A stretch of 64,000 nucleotides of DNA, taken from the NCBI GenBank assembly GCA_022818135.1, contig JAFMSR010000038.1, positions 513,694 to 577,693 on the forward strand. The letters run 5' to 3'. Position 1 is the first letter of the stretch. Every line of letters starts with the position of its first letter. A program made the position numbers and the translations under genes. The notes beneath the pieces are model-generated. The model made no database searches, had not been told where the DNA came from, and saw only the letters and a program-made list of their open reading frames with translations. This stretch comes from Saxidomus purpurata. Taxonomy: Eukaryota; Mollusca; Bivalvia; Venerida; Veneridae. Below are positions 32,826 through 45,721 of the stretch, piece after piece.

Positions 32826-34283
32826 GAATTTAAAACGCGTCGGTCACCTTTACTCTGAGTAAATGATCAAGAATGATAGTACTACTTTTATACATTACAC
32901 TCTTCAATCATTTGTATATAAACATTTAACGTTTTTTTTTATTTCTGAGTACATGTCACCACTTTTCACTTCCCCAAACTACATTTAGCACTTTCACAGT
33001 CCAGTTGTACTTAAAACAGTAAACAATAGGACTCAGACAGTTGAACAAAGTAAGGGGTAATCTATTTCAGATTTGTCTACACCACCATTGGTAGAAACAA
33101 GTAAGATGTGTAACACTTTTAAACATACAATGTATCTAGATTGAAGATATGGATATTGTGTAAAAATCAAACATCAAACTACAAATTTTATCATCGTTTT
33201 CTTCATACACATGGAACAAATGGGTTTTCATTACGTGCCAAACCTATTCTTTCACCAACCTATCTGCAGTTCAAAGTAGATCTATTAAGCGCTTACAGCG
33301 CTTTGATTTGTGTTTATTATGGCATTGCGCATGCGTATCAATGACATTTTAAAAGAAATCGCCTACTTTCGATTTGTACAGAAATGCCTTGGAGAATAAT
33401 CCACATTCACCGGGAAATATGAGATGAGTGACCATAAAAGTAAGAATTTTAATAACATAAACATATTTAGTTTAATACGACGATTAACTAGAGATTTGAA
33501 AGGGGGGGAGAGAGTAAAGGGGGTATGGGTCTAAAATGTGCAGATACGATTTGTACGGAAAGTTGCCTGGCTGACTGTAAACATATATTTTACTAAACTA
33601 AATATTTTTAATTTATGGAGTGCGTATAAAATACACCAGTTTTGTTTAAATTAGCGTAATGTGTTTTACAGTAAAATCAGCATGAACGTTCATCTGTACG
33701 AATAATTGTGGCGTGGAATGCAATTCTGGGGCTTCTGGACGTTGACGTCGTTATCGAGAAAACGCGAGATTAACAAGCGCCATTTTTTCTCTTCAATTTT
33801 GACATATTTGCCTAAAAAAATGATCTGTAAACTTTCAAAGAATTACAGGTCGCTACTTTTAATCACTGATTTACATGCATTAATCATCAAGAAGTTTAAT
33901 TTCGTGGTAAACAACCTATGACAATTCAAATATCACAAGCTATTGATTAATCTGCTGAGTACCGATTACGTCATAAACGGTGTATTTCCGCGAAGGTCAA
34001 AGTGCTGAATACTTTTACTTTTTAAAGTCGATTGAAAGGTTAGATACGCATATATGTAGTTGATGTTGACGCTGGATGTGTTTGTACCACCTTCTAATCA
34101 AGTAAGTATTTTATTTCTCACCTGTTATTAGAGAACAATATCATTTTTTTCGATATTTTTAGACCCGGAAGTAAGACTGACACCATGGAATCATGTAGAA
34201 ACGGTTTGTTGATAGCAACCAAGTTATGTTGATCACATACATTCAAATATACTGTAGATATAATTAATTGTAGACCTGTGGAA
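32826..34283. other. No gene; isolated NRF-1-like site
   Basis: AT-rich sequence. ATTGCGCATGCGTA at about 33324-33337 resembles the NRF-1 core, and ACCCGGAAGTAAG near 34163-34175 resembles an ETS site. No associated start of transcription can be shown. Frames at 33141-33344 and 33706-33921 have no motif. Confidence 0.4.
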
Positions 34284-36748
34284 ATGAGCCAGGTTGAATG
34301 TTCTCTGCCAAGAACAATTTTTTATCCTGCCAAAGACTTTAACTTAGGTTGTCAACCTGTGCTATACTGCAGTGGATGTCTGGTTGAAAAGGAATTCCAA
34401 CAGTCTCAATGTTTGGCTAGCTCTTTACTTCATCAACATGGTTAGAATCCATGGAAAGATGGTACAGATTATGATGATTATAAATATATTATGCATGTGT
34501 ACTGTCACAGCTATTATATGATTTGTGCTGCTGTTGATGCTGAGTGATGATAATGAATTTGTTCAGAGCTAAAAGATCTATTTGAGAATGATAAAATACT
34601 AGTAATTACTTTGTAAATAAATCTAAAAAGGGTTCTTGTGGTTGCAGTAAATATCATGGTACATTATCTGCTTGTTCAAAACTTGTAGATTTTAGTAAAC
34701 ATACTGCATATGACCTACCTTTACCAAAGATCATACATGGATATGTCTGTATGGGAATTAGTTGTTAAAATCCAACTTTGAAGTGAAACACTCTGCATGT
34801 AAACAGTAGGTATAGTACAAGAACTTGCTGTAAATTATGGTTATGAACTGGTAATTTGTTCCCTGTGCTTGCATGCTTTATCAAACTTTATCAAATTAAT
34901 TTCAACATTCACATAGTATACTAATTGTGACATTATATTTATAGAATTTTCTTTTGTTTTAGGCAGCCAACCATGCAGACTAGATGCTGAACACAACAAC
35001 CTATTTATCTCCATCAGTCTCAACAATTTGGGCCAAAGTGGGACACCAAGGAAATGCCATGTGTGTGCTGAAGGACCAGATACTGTTAACAGAGCTTATA
35101 CATGTATAATTATGTCCTTTTTGTTTCTTCATTTAAATATAACAAATGAAAAAGTAAATTTATGATTCAGATCTGCTTTTGAATTCTAACTTGCATAGTT
35201 TTTGCCAAAAATTGTTTCTCAGTACTTGCTAGGCAGTCACACATTCTGTTATATATATATACATTGCATTATTTCTTTATAAAAATTTAGTTTTATACCT
35301 CTTTCTTTTACAGAGACTCAGATATTCTACTTGATAGATGAAAGTCAGTGCACTTGGAAGGCAGCAGAATGTGCAATAAAATTTCACAATACAGCTGAAT
35401 GTCCAACTGTAGATGCAAGATACACAAAATGTACTTCAGGTATTTATTTTTTATGGTCTGCAAGGGTTTCAAATACTCCCAACAGTGCTTTTGTAACAAA
35501 ACTACATGTATATAACAATTGAATGCCATGGTATGATATATTGAGATTTAAAGTTTTGAATTAAGATAAAACATATATATTGGCTGACATAATAACCTTT
35601 TTATGTCATAATATCACATTTTTGCAATATATATTATAACTACTCCTGAACTGAATGCATTTATTCTCCTACAAAAACTATATAATTGCCTTTTACGGAT
35701 GAATACAAGCATATATAAGAATTGAAAATACTTACAGGTTAAAAAATTCCTAAAACAGCATTCAATAGCAGATCTTTATTTGATACTTTTGTGTCACTGT
35801 TACTGTTGAACATATGTGTATGGTCTCAGAATAAAAATTGATTTATAATGTCAGTATCTGATACTTGCAGAGATACATTTTCAAATCTTCAAAATGATTG
35901 CATTATATTTACTTTTGTTTTTCCATTCATTTTAGATACATATTGACAATGCAGCTGGACAAAATTAATGATCTGTTTGCTTGCTATGCAATATGGCTAG
36001 ATTTAATAGGTAAGATTGCATGTCTTTCTAAACAAGAAAAACAGGCTAAGTATTGTTCAATTCATGGGCCCTCATATTATAACTAACATATATACATACA
36101 CCTTATGCTAGTACTTTGTACCCACACACCTGCAACAATCAATTATCATTTGTTTAGGCTGTTTAAATTCATATTCTGGGATTATATGATGAAAATGGAA
36201 AGAGAACTGAATAGCAGACAGTAAGTAGACTGATTAAACTCCATGGGTAGTCAGAGTAATCACTTTAAGTTCTAACTTGCTCACAGAGCTACCTGTTCTT
36301 TAAATGTTATGAACCTGAGTTTTTGTTTTTAGTGATGGCATAGTTTTGTCAAACTGACTCAACAACCTAGTTTTGAAAGTTAACCAGTTAGCTTCCTTAC
36401 AGAAATCTAAGAAACATGTTCATATTTTAAAACACTCTGTTGCTATTTCTTAATAATTTCACCTTACATTTTTCATCTGTAGCTGTTATGTAGAATCAGC
36501 TAGTCCATTCAACATTGAAGTCAAACTAAAGATGTGTGTTGTAAATGTATAGTGCAATTATACAAAACCGTTTATTTGAAATTAGAATATTGTTAAACTT
36601 TGTTTCTAAATATCAATTAAAAGCATTATTAAATGCAATTAAATATAATCTTGCATGTAACCCGGGAATGTTTTAAATTTCAGGTGTACATGAGAGAATT
36701 ATGTGGAGTATGTCTGTGGCAGGGCACACAAAAATTGCCCCAGATTGA
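34284..36748 (+). pseudogene. Spliced pseudogene with HIDNAAGQN/GHTK motifs
   Basis: Exon-like blocks on +: 34284-34437 (MSQVECSLPRTIFYPAKDF, YCSGCLVEKEF), 34963-35103 (GTPRKCHVCAEGPDTVNRAY), 35314-35439 (IFYLIDESQCTWKAAECA), 35936-36009 (IHIDNAAGQN, then shifted NDLFACYAIWLDLIG) and 36684-36748 (VHERIMWSMSVAGHTKIAPD, then stop). Each is bounded by plausible AG and GT. The PRKCH...YLIDES...H-x-DN-x-x-GQN...GHTKFxPD order matches a large family of uncharacterised, probably transposon-derived proteins in invertebrates (I believe the domain is called DUF7869, unverified). A frameshift inside GQN-[K]-ND and a stop after APD show decay. The first block is the least certain member. Confidence 0.6.
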
Positions 36749-37400
36749 CTCTTTGTGTATTTAGTGAATTGGAGGAATTTGACAAACTATGGGACAAATA
36801 ACAGATACTGTGTGACATTAATCCCTAGGTTGCAACAATATACCATACATTTATAGAGGATTGTGAAAGTGTTTTTTAAAGTTGGAAGTCATTTTTGAAA
36901 ACCATTTTTAACTTGTCAACCAGTTACTAAAATTGTACAATTTTTTGTCAGTTAAACTGAGCCAGGTATAAACACCTGAAAGTATTATATAAATTCTGAA
37001 GAGTTCAAACTTTAATCGTAAAAGTAAATTAAAGCAAATCCCTAAATAAGATGTAACGCCTGAAATTGTTTGTGGAGTGTTAATGCAATAAGTCAGTGGT
37101 ATCTGTTTTAGCAGATTTTGTCAGTTGTTTTTTTAAGTGTAACATGGACAAAATATTGTCTATCTAAAACCAAGTGTTCCATCACAGTTTGAAGTGAAGG
37201 TTTTTTTAACTTTACTTGTATTGTTCTGTTTCTATAAGAATTAGTGTTTTCTCATTATAAATGGACACTTTCAATACTAATTGCTTTAAAAAGACATTGT
37301 TTTGTTTATGAATGAAATTAATTTAATTTACATTTTTCAAAATAGTTTTCTTTGCAATCTAGGCTAGAGAACTAAGAAAACAAGAATAAACCATAAAAGT
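36749..37400. other. No recognisable gene
   Basis: AT-rich sequence following the pseudogene's premature stop. No further exon of that family was recognised. Confidence 0.4.
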
Positions 37401-37408
37401 ATTCTGTA

Positions 37409-38171
37409 GTTGCTAGGCAACAAACTTGAAAATGGAAGTTTATTTTTAAACATTTATGCTGGAATCATTCATGTATATGTTACAGCTGGTGTTCCAATAT
37501 TATATGTTTATTGAGATAAGTAGAATAATTTTGACTTATTTGACCTACTGTCCACATAACTTAGAGCCGGTTGCTAATTTACCAGGAATTTTGCACATGA
37601 ACTACTCTGTCTGATAAATATAAATCTCTTAATATAACTAAAATGCAACTTAAATTCTCATGACTGAATAGTTACATATCTGGCTACCTATTCAGCTTAT
37701 TGTTCTTATTGATACCAGTATTTCAGTCAGATTCAAAACATTAGTACCTTTAAAACTCAAATTTTGTGAATTATTCTTTGGTCGCTAGACAACATAATTA
37801 TATCTGTAACTTTTGTGTTGATTCCCTTATGCAGTAATCATCATTTAATTTTATGAAGTCATGTTTGCAAAGAAAACAACTTGTTTATAGCTTGTTGAAT
37901 AATATAAAGCAAGCTCCTTATGTGCTGTGAATACTGTAAGAAATGCCGTCTGTTGGTAAAATATATTTCTTTGCATTCTTTCTATGAAAAGTATTGTATC
38001 TTCAGAATACCTGCACATTTTGCATTGAAAATTTCCAGAATGTTTTAATAGACAGTGTTTTCAATTTATTTGCAAACAAAATTCTGTTTTGTGATAATTC
38101 TTTTTCAATTCTAGTAAATATATATTCGGTGGTTAGAAAAAAAATGAAATATTCCACAGTTGCTAGGCAAC
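37409..38171. promoter_or_regulatory. Three X-box-like sites about 375 bp apart
   Basis: GTTGCTAGGCAAC occurs exactly at 37409-37421 and 38159-38171, with a two-mismatch version GTCGCTAGACAAC at 37781-37793. This is the palindromic RFX-factor X-box pattern. Spacings are 372 and 378 bp, and all three are preceded by a TATTC(T/C) block, which suggests a diverged tandem repeat rather than independent sites. No adjacent gene start is visible. Confidence 0.4.
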
Positions 38172-38219
38172 AGAACTATATATACATGTTTGGTTTGTAA
38201 GAAGTTACCTTTAAAATAA

Positions 38220-39356
38220 TTAATGACATACAATAAAGAAGAAGTGCTCAGTTATATGTTTCTGTGTTCTATTTGCTATCCACAATAGGGTACTCTTTTA
38301 CCTACATGAATGGAAGACAAAGGATTCAAAAGTGACATTAAGATGTTACAGGTTTGTTCATGAATATAAACACAAAATCTGGCATAACTTTGCCAATTTT
38401 CAAGATTTGACTCTCATATTTTCAGGTTTTACTTCAGAGATAACATAGATTTTAAAAATGCAAAAACATGAAAATCAATATTTTTGGCCAGAAGCCCCAT
38501 AATAGCATTCCATGCCACATATCATGATTTTATAAGTATAAAAACAGGCTTGGTTATAAGAAATAATTATAAGGCTGTTAGAGGATGCACCCCGACCCCT
38601 ATCACGCCATCTACGGGGCAAATAAAAGGGGTTGCCCCAATTATGGGGGCCTCAAGAAAAAAAAAGAAGGTAATTATAAGTATACAGTAAATTTTTAAAA
38701 CGTAATACAACACAGCTTAATGATAGATCTATATGTAGCTGGGATATAGTGTAGATGATGTATATTCGTATTCTATAAGCTACAATATATACTCAAACGA
38801 ACAGTCGTACTGTGTTTGATTTTAGGTTATACATGGCAAAAAAAAATGACAGATTTAATGTTGATACAGGTGTCAGATAACAGATAGCGGACATAGTGTA
38901 CGTTTCAACAGGTACATGTACATTGTGTATAGACTTTAACATTAATTAACAATAACATTCCGATGGGTTAAAATCGGTGTACTCAGTTGATATATAGAAG
39001 TCTAGTATCATAAATTTAATATTGTTTAAACCAAACTACACGTATGTACAAGTAAATACTGTTTTAAAACCAAAGGCCGATGGTGTATTTTGGCTTAATT
39101 GTGAAATAAAAACCTTAAAAAAATAAACCTTTATTTTTCATACTTATAATTGACAAGGGAAACGACTCCCAAAATCCCCTTTCTCAACTTGATTTTGCAT
39201 TGACCGCCACCAATTAAACAATACTTATGCATATCTCATTAACTGTTCATTTTGTGCCTAATTGATTCTAGTACACATACACATAGCCAAAGAAACCATA
39301 TCTTGCAACAGAAAGTCGACACTGACTAAATAAAAAATCGTCTACTGGGACATCTT
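38220..39356. other. No recognisable gene
   Basis: AT-rich sequence with a short GC-rich patch at about 38585-38655 (CACCCCGACCCC, GGGGTTGCCCC, TGGGGGCC). No gene recognised. Confidence 0.4.
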
Positions 39357-39795
39357 TAGGTATGAGTAGCCTAAATTGGGGAAAATTGGAACTTTCGGAC
39401 CTTCACTATGTGCTTGATTGCTTATTTGCTGAAACTAAGTGGATGCATACGGAAAAATTATTTTGAAATAATCGCTGGATGATAGATCACGAAAGAAATA
39501 CGAAGAGAAAAATCTGGATATAAATTTTAATTAAAAGATTTCATATTTGAAAATTCTGACATATTTGGTCGGTGAGCACTAAAACTGCCACGAAAATGGG
39601 GGTGGTGTTATTCGGCTCCAAATTACTGGCATAAAGTATTGGATCACATGTATAAATTTTGTTATTTTTATGTGGGACTAGGGTGATTCTACAAAAATAA
39701 TGCATTTTAGCAGTCGGTGAGATTTTGGGTAGTCGCACCGGCCGAAAACCTTATAATGTAAGTCTATGGAAATGTATTTAGGCTACTTATACCTA
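39357..39795. mobile_element. 439-bp element with inverted ends
   Basis: The left end TAGGTATGAGTAGCCTAAAT is matched, inverted, by the right end (TAGGTATAAGTAGCCTAAAT read on -), one mismatch in 20, with looser pairing inward (TTTCGGACC/TTTCGGCCGG). I see no clear target duplication and no transposase. The 65-codon frame at 39541-39738 is a by-product. Confidence 0.6.
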
Positions 39796-39919
39796 TAATC
39801 CATATACTGGCACTCCCACGTGGTTAGGCTGTATACTGGTCCGTTTTCAACTAACCTACAATTAACCGATCAGGATTCTGCCTGTTGACGTCAGAGAAAC
39901 ATATAAGCGACCGAGATAA

Positions 39920-40030
39920 ACAAGCGACAGATTGGTACACAGGTGCACAATGCATTGTGGACGATATAATATTGACCAATACAATTGTTGAGAATTCGTA
40001 GTTTACTTGTTGTACCAATCTGTAGCTTGT
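39920..40030. repeat. 20-bp-arm inverted repeat
   Basis: ACAAGCGACAGATTGGTACA (39920-39939) and TGTACCAATCTGTAGCTTGT (40011-40030) are inverse copies with one mismatch. An inner palindrome CACAATGCATTGTG lies at 39946-39959. Probably a small fold-back element. Confidence 0.65.
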
Positions 40031-40194
40031 CGAGCGATGCAACATGAGTCAAGTTTATGAACTGGTATGCCACAAATCGATTTAAACGATCTCTTTCGAA
40101 CAGAAAAAAAAACGCTAAAGGCCTCGGGCCAATATCTGCATTAGGCTGGCCAATATCCTCTTGGCGCACAATGGCCGTTCAATAACTTCTTATT

Positions 40195-40310
40195 AATTAA
40201 CGAATGAGCCGGACCGGGGCGTGATAATCGGCCCCTCAATTGTATAATGGCACTCGTGCAGAAGCCATCCATTGTGCCGTGATACACCTTGCGGATCGAT
40301 TAGTCTCAGC
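40195..40310. other. Unexplained GC-rich block
   Basis: A compact GC-rich stretch in AT-rich DNA: GAGCCGGACCGGGGCGTGAT, then CGGCCCCTCAATTG, ATGGCACTCGTGC and AGCCATCCATTGTGCCGTG. ATGGC...GCCAT can pair as a small stem. It has the look of a structured RNA or SINE body but matches nothing I can name. Confidence 0.25.
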
Positions 40311-41482
40311 TGTGTATTATCCTCTAAATATAGACCAATGTAAGGTCAAGTTCTTCAACATGGTTTCTAATCAGAATGCAACAACTACTGAATAAGATCA
40401 TTGTAATTTCAGTCTCATAGATTCTTTATATTTGATGTGCTTAAAATGGTCTATTAAAACTACATACTCATTTTAGAACTTACAATTTCAATGTTCATGC
40501 CCAGTTTTCTTTGATACTGGATTAATAAAACAGAGACTACAAGTGGTATGTGCTTAATCAATAACGTTTTGAAGGTGTTTTTCCATTTGTAGGTAGGATA
40601 CACGTTTCAATGTCCATGTTTGTTTAATAGATAGCTTGTGTGATACTTCTGATCTTACAAAAGTTCTTGTTTGAAATGATATACATTCGTAGGCCACAGT
40701 GCCACACATATAATACCAACACATCAGTATTTGGACTGACATCATCATTATTGTTCATTCCACTAACTGTGATGATTAAGAAGTTTATAAAGCTTATCTG
40801 TCTTGTTGGAGTCATGACAATACAGTCAAATTATTTCACATTATTTCAGCCTCGCTGGTTGACAAGTCGGTTTTCTTTTCAGGCTTTTTGTGATTTTCTA
40901 ATAAGAAATCAAACTAAACGACGTTTATGCTATATCAAAACCTGTTAGAATTAATAGTATAGTAATTGTATATTCTATCATATTTCTGACGTCACCTGAC
41001 AAGAAGTGGCAAGGTGAGGGTATTGTGACAGTTGTACGTCGTGCGTCGTTGTCAGCATTATTACTTGATATAACATCTCCTTTAAAACTGTACAGTAATC
41101 ATCCATGCAGAGTCCTCTATCAGATGCATGCATTGAAGAATTGTAAAATGAATTGGCAAACATGTTCAGCACATAGTGATAAAGTGTCATGCGCAAGTAC
41201 CAGGTCCAAACCTTGGCAGTCAAGGTCAGATTGTGAGACAGCATTCGTCACTTAGGAGTGGCAGCTCTTGTCTGCAAATAAGTATTATTGTAAGTGCAAG
41301 AATTAAAAGTGATCAAATCTATTTGTTACCAATGTTGAGACATATTCAATCCAAATATGGTTAACTAGGCAGCATTTGTACTTTCATGAAAATAAACATG
41401 CATAATTTGGAAATTCAGATGATGAAAGTACTGAATACTACGACAATATGACAGAAATAGAGTCAGGTAGGTATGTATTTTT
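40311..41482. other. No gene; short repeat-like segment
   Basis: AT-rich sequence. Around 41008-41110, AAGGTGAGGGTATTGTGACA followed by GTACGTCGTGCGTCGTTGTC resembles the opening of bivalve interspersed repeats. The overlapping frames 40978-41255 on both strands are by-products. Confidence 0.35.
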
Positions 41483-42710
41483 ATCTCACCTGGGCACAAA
41501 GTGCTCATGGTGAGCTATTGTGATAGCGCTTAGTCTGTTGTCCGCCTTTGTGCATTATCAGCTATTACTTCGAACAACATCATTCCTCTCTTAAACCACT
41601 TAACTAATTCCAACCAAATTTCATAGGAATGATCGTTGATGATCCTCTTCCAAACTTGCTGAAACATTTCCGGTCCGCTGCACCAACCCGCCACCCAAGC
41701 TAAATATAGAAGAATCTTTAAACGTCATCTCCTCTGTTAACACGAAGCAAATTTCAACTAAACTCCATAGGAGTGTTACTTAGATGGCCCTCTACCATAA
41801 TTGCTCAAATAGTTCCACTGCTCAGTATAGCCACCACTGCTAAAAAGTACAAAAACGTTTAAACAACATTCTTAACTACTGTGCAAATTTTAACTAAACC
41901 TCACACGATTGATCCTTAGATGGTTTTCTACCAAAATTGCTCATTTGTGTCAACCCCACTGCAGAGAATGACTGCCAAAGTTAAAAAATAGAAAAAACGT
42001 TTAAACATTGTCTTTTCCATAAGCACTGGGATAATATCAGCTAAACAGGCTTGTTTCTTGGATAGTCCTCTACCTAAACTGATCAAACGGTTTTGCTCCG
42101 CCGCACACATTGGCCTACAGGGCTTTTACTAGAAAATAGCTTTAAACAATAGCTCCGCCTTAACCACTGGTCCAATTTCAGCTAGACTTTACAGAATTGT
42201 TGTTATGATGGTCCTCTACCAAATTTGGCTTTGTTGCACAAAATGGCCGTCATAGCTAAAAATAGAAAAAAAACTTTAAACTACATTTTCTTAGCCACTG
42301 GGCCCATTTCGACCAAACTTCACATGATTGTTCTTTGATTGACAATTCAACTTCACCACACAAAATGGCTGCCACTGCTGAACATAACTCTTAAATTACT
42401 TCTTCTCCTTAGCTTCTGTGTCAATTTCGGTCAAACTTCACAGGATTGTTCATTGGATAGTCCTCTGCCATAATTGCTCAAACGTTTCGGTTCTATTGCA
42501 CCGGAGTTGAAAAGAGGAAAACCTTTGAACGACATCTCCTTAAGCCCTGGATCAGTTTCAAGCAAACTTCATAGGATTATAGCTTGGATGGTACTCTACT
42601 AAAATTGCTTACATACCTTTGCTCAAATGCACAATTGCAGGCATCTCTTGAGTTTCTTTGTTAACTCAGACCGATGAGTGATATAGGGTCATCATGGCCC
42701 TCTGGTTACT
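41483..42710 (+). repeat. GCACAAAGTGC...GGCCATGATGGCC repeat, copy A
   Basis: It opens CTCACCTGGGCACAAAGTGC with GTGAGCTATTGTGA, then holds about seven diverged units of 120-170 bp (ACTTCTTCTCCTTAGC..., CAATTTC(A/G)..CAAACTTCACAGGATTG, GGATAGTCCTCTACC) and closes near GAGTGATATAGGGTCATCAT and GGCCCTCTGG. Related copies occur at 52114-52826 (+), 59572-60573 (-) and 60574-61289 (-). No protein is encoded. Confidence 0.7.
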
Positions 42711-44388
42711 GTTTCGAGCGCAAACTATTTTTCACAGCGTTATAAGTGCAACATAGTTACTCATCAAAGCAGTCTTGTAGAAAAACATGGCCACCAGAGA
42801 GTGCGTTTTAATCCATGAGCATATATATAGAGAAATGTATGACAAGATTTAAATTTTAGTTTATTACTTATCAGTAATGTCAGGTAGTTGCAGTGGAATT
42901 TAGGTGTGTAATATAGCACCATCGCGGTCATCTTGTTCATTACTAAATCAAATGAAAATAAATGTATAGATTTTAACAAACAATATGACTGAGCTAGTGA
43001 ATGTTGAATGTCTGAGTCCTGTCTGGATCAGTAATGTTAAGTAATTATGTCCCCTTTTTATACACTCGTCTTCACTGGCCGTATTATGGGACCAACCGCG
43101 GTGTGTGGGTCGGCGGTCCGCAAAGTTGTTCACTCTCTAACTTCCACAACACTCATTGAAACTTCGCAAAACGTACTGTGAACTTTTACCGGCGTGATAA
43201 TTGTATCAGCCAAGTTGTTTGGGCTCTTACTTTTCCCAACCAATCTTCACTTAACTTGCTGTGAATGTTTATTGGCTAAATAATATCTCAACCCAGTTTG
43301 ATAACCAGCCAAATGCCCCAGTAACTCCAATATTATTGCACTTTTATTGTCAAAATTGGAACGATTGAGAAATTATTCCGATGGGCTTATTTTGTGACAG
43401 TTTTTGCTTTATATATTGGTAAATGGTTGTGAAGATCTGAGTATACTTAATACAAATGTATATCTTTGGGAATAGAAGTATAAACATTGAAACAAAACAG
43501 CGTTTAACAGAATCAATTATTTTAAAAGAAAGTTAAAAAGAGAAAGGAAAAGAAAACAAACACACAAATAACACACTATAGATAAGGAGGGAGTATTACT
43601 TCACTGGTACTAATGATTTAAAGTCGGGAAAGATGGAACCGTCAAAATATATGTTTGAACTTCAAGACATTTATGTGCCTTTACAGTATTTTCCTTTTTA
43701 ATATTTTTATTTGATTATGTTTTAAAAAAAATCTACATGTATTGTTTGCGAAGATCAAAATTGTTGTCTTTATTAAACAGACTCCATACTGGAGGTTTAG
43801 ACGGGGTTTAACTTGGGTTAATCTAATTTCCTGTTATTACTGTACACACATACACATCACAAAGGTCTACAAATTGTTTAATTGTGGTTGAAGAATATTA
43901 TTAAGTAATAATTATACTTCCTCAACACATTGAAACTATATATCGGGTTTAAGGCAAAACAGTCGTAAGGCTTTCTCTATTTCATAAAACTTACGACTGA
44001 CGCGTTGAACCATCAATATAAAGATGTTAGTCTGGTGTTACCTGCCCCTACCCATACGGCAAGGGTCAGGCAAAGCTCAATAAAATAATGGCGGCACCCA
44101 CGCAATCATTTTATTACATTGAATTAGTAGGGGTTTTGTGTAGGAGTTGATCATTAAAAAAACCTTGCAGTATATTATTTGTCAATTCAAGCACATTGTT
44201 AATTGCTATAAATCTTTGAAGAACCCATGAACTATAACAATAATAAACAAGAAAAGTACCCGTATTGTCGGACGTTATAGATATTCGTTGTCATTTCGGA
44301 TATTTTATCTCTATACTTTTATGTTAGCAGGTATTTATATAGGAACTCATTATTCAAGTCTTACTTAAGCACTCAGAATTCAACCATT
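42711..44388. other. No recognisable gene
   Basis: AT-rich sequence. Frames at 42764-42979 and 42948-43133 (-) have no motif. A short GC patch lies at 43098-43130. Nothing else is supported. Confidence 0.4.
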
Positions 44389-44450
44389 TGCCGTGGCCCA
44401 GTGGTTATGTCACTGACTCTCTAACTTTACGGGTGAGGTTCAAACAGCAT
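44389..44450 (+). repeat. tRNA-derived SINE head
   Basis: TGCCGTGGCCCAGTGGTTA resembles an A box (TGGCCTAGTGG type), and GGTGAGGTTCAAACAGC resembles a B box (GGTTCGAATCC), about 45 bases apart, the spacing expected of a tRNA-derived polymerase III promoter. The anticodon arm is poor, so it is more likely a SINE than a tRNA gene. Confidence 0.5.
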
Positions 44451-45721
44451 TTCAAAAATCATTTCGCCTGTTAAAACTCTGTCATAAACAATTTTAAATT
44501 AACACATTAGGTTTGAATGATCAATACTTTTATCATTTCATTATATAAACAGTATACTTTTCAACTTCCACTGGGCGCCGATATTATTGAACTTTGCCCG
44601 ACGTACTGTAGAATGCCAGTACGACAGGGAACCAGACGTGAGACCAGGGAACAAGATGTGTGTTTCGTTTTTGTCACTATAAAAGTTTGATAATTACCAG
44701 AAACAGGATGGGAATTTTACAATGAAGTTAAAGAAGAGATAAAATGTGGGAAAACCCTGCACATGCAAATGTCTTTCTCTGGTTCAAAACCTTCAGTGAA
44801 AGTGTTCTACAACGGCAAACGATTTTAAACTAGCAGAATAAAGGGGAGATTTACAAAGGGAACCATTCACATAAGGATTGAAGACCTGTCACACGCTGAT
44901 GGATGAAAATATGAAATGCATGTAAAATTGTACTAGGGAAGGAAGATTGATTGTTTTACTGATTTGAATATAGTATACAATATTCAATGATTACTGACCT
45001 AACGTAGCAAAATGAATCATTTTAAGTTACTGACCTGTATTACAGAAGCAGACAGCTCGGTAAATACCTATATTTTGAAGTCCCCCATAGTGTCTGATAA
45101 CTTTCTTCATATATTAAGTCTGTTATGTTGGACTTCAGTTATTATTAATTAACCCCCAATTAATGCGAAAACTATTTAGGAATCACATAATCTCATCCTT
45201 TTTGTCAGATATCACTGTCCTGTACCATGTTGCATCAGCATGGACTGAAGGTCAAAGTCAGACCTATTCGCTGCTAAAGGAATTTCACTTGATTTGATAA
45301 ATTGTTTCACCATCCTCATCATCACAAACATTAGGAATTCATTTCATAATACATATATTAACATAAGATAACTTTTTAAAAACAGATAAATGATTTCATT
45401 TTTACATTGACCTTCTCACTAAGAGAACTGGTACTAAGCGTGTCTGTTTTGATCCTTTTGCTAAAACATTTTTTCTTAACAACATTGAGATAAAGAGAGC
45501 ATTTTGCTAAATAATGCTAAGGGGTGAATAAATTTCTTTCTATATGTAAAATGTCAGGGAGAAAATTTGAAGGGATTAAAGACTTGCCTTGACCAGAAGG
45601 AGTAGGATATGCAAACATAAGGAATTGCTATGGCAGCAGATAAAACTAATGATACATGTTTAGAAGAAGGTATGAATATAAATATATTGAATATAGATAA
45701 TCCAAAAGGATGAAGTAGTAC
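44451..45721. other. No recognisable gene
   Basis: AT-rich sequence, possibly SINE body at the start. CGTACTGTAGAATGCCAGTACG near 44600-44621 is a small palindrome. No gene recognised. Confidence 0.4.

Noticed and set aside
40978..41255. Overlapping frames of 76-88 codons
   Set aside because: They fall in a repeat-like segment and mirror each other on opposite strands.
44389..44450. Functional tRNA gene
   Set aside because: A and B boxes are present but the acceptor and anticodon stems do not pair well; a SINE head is more likely.
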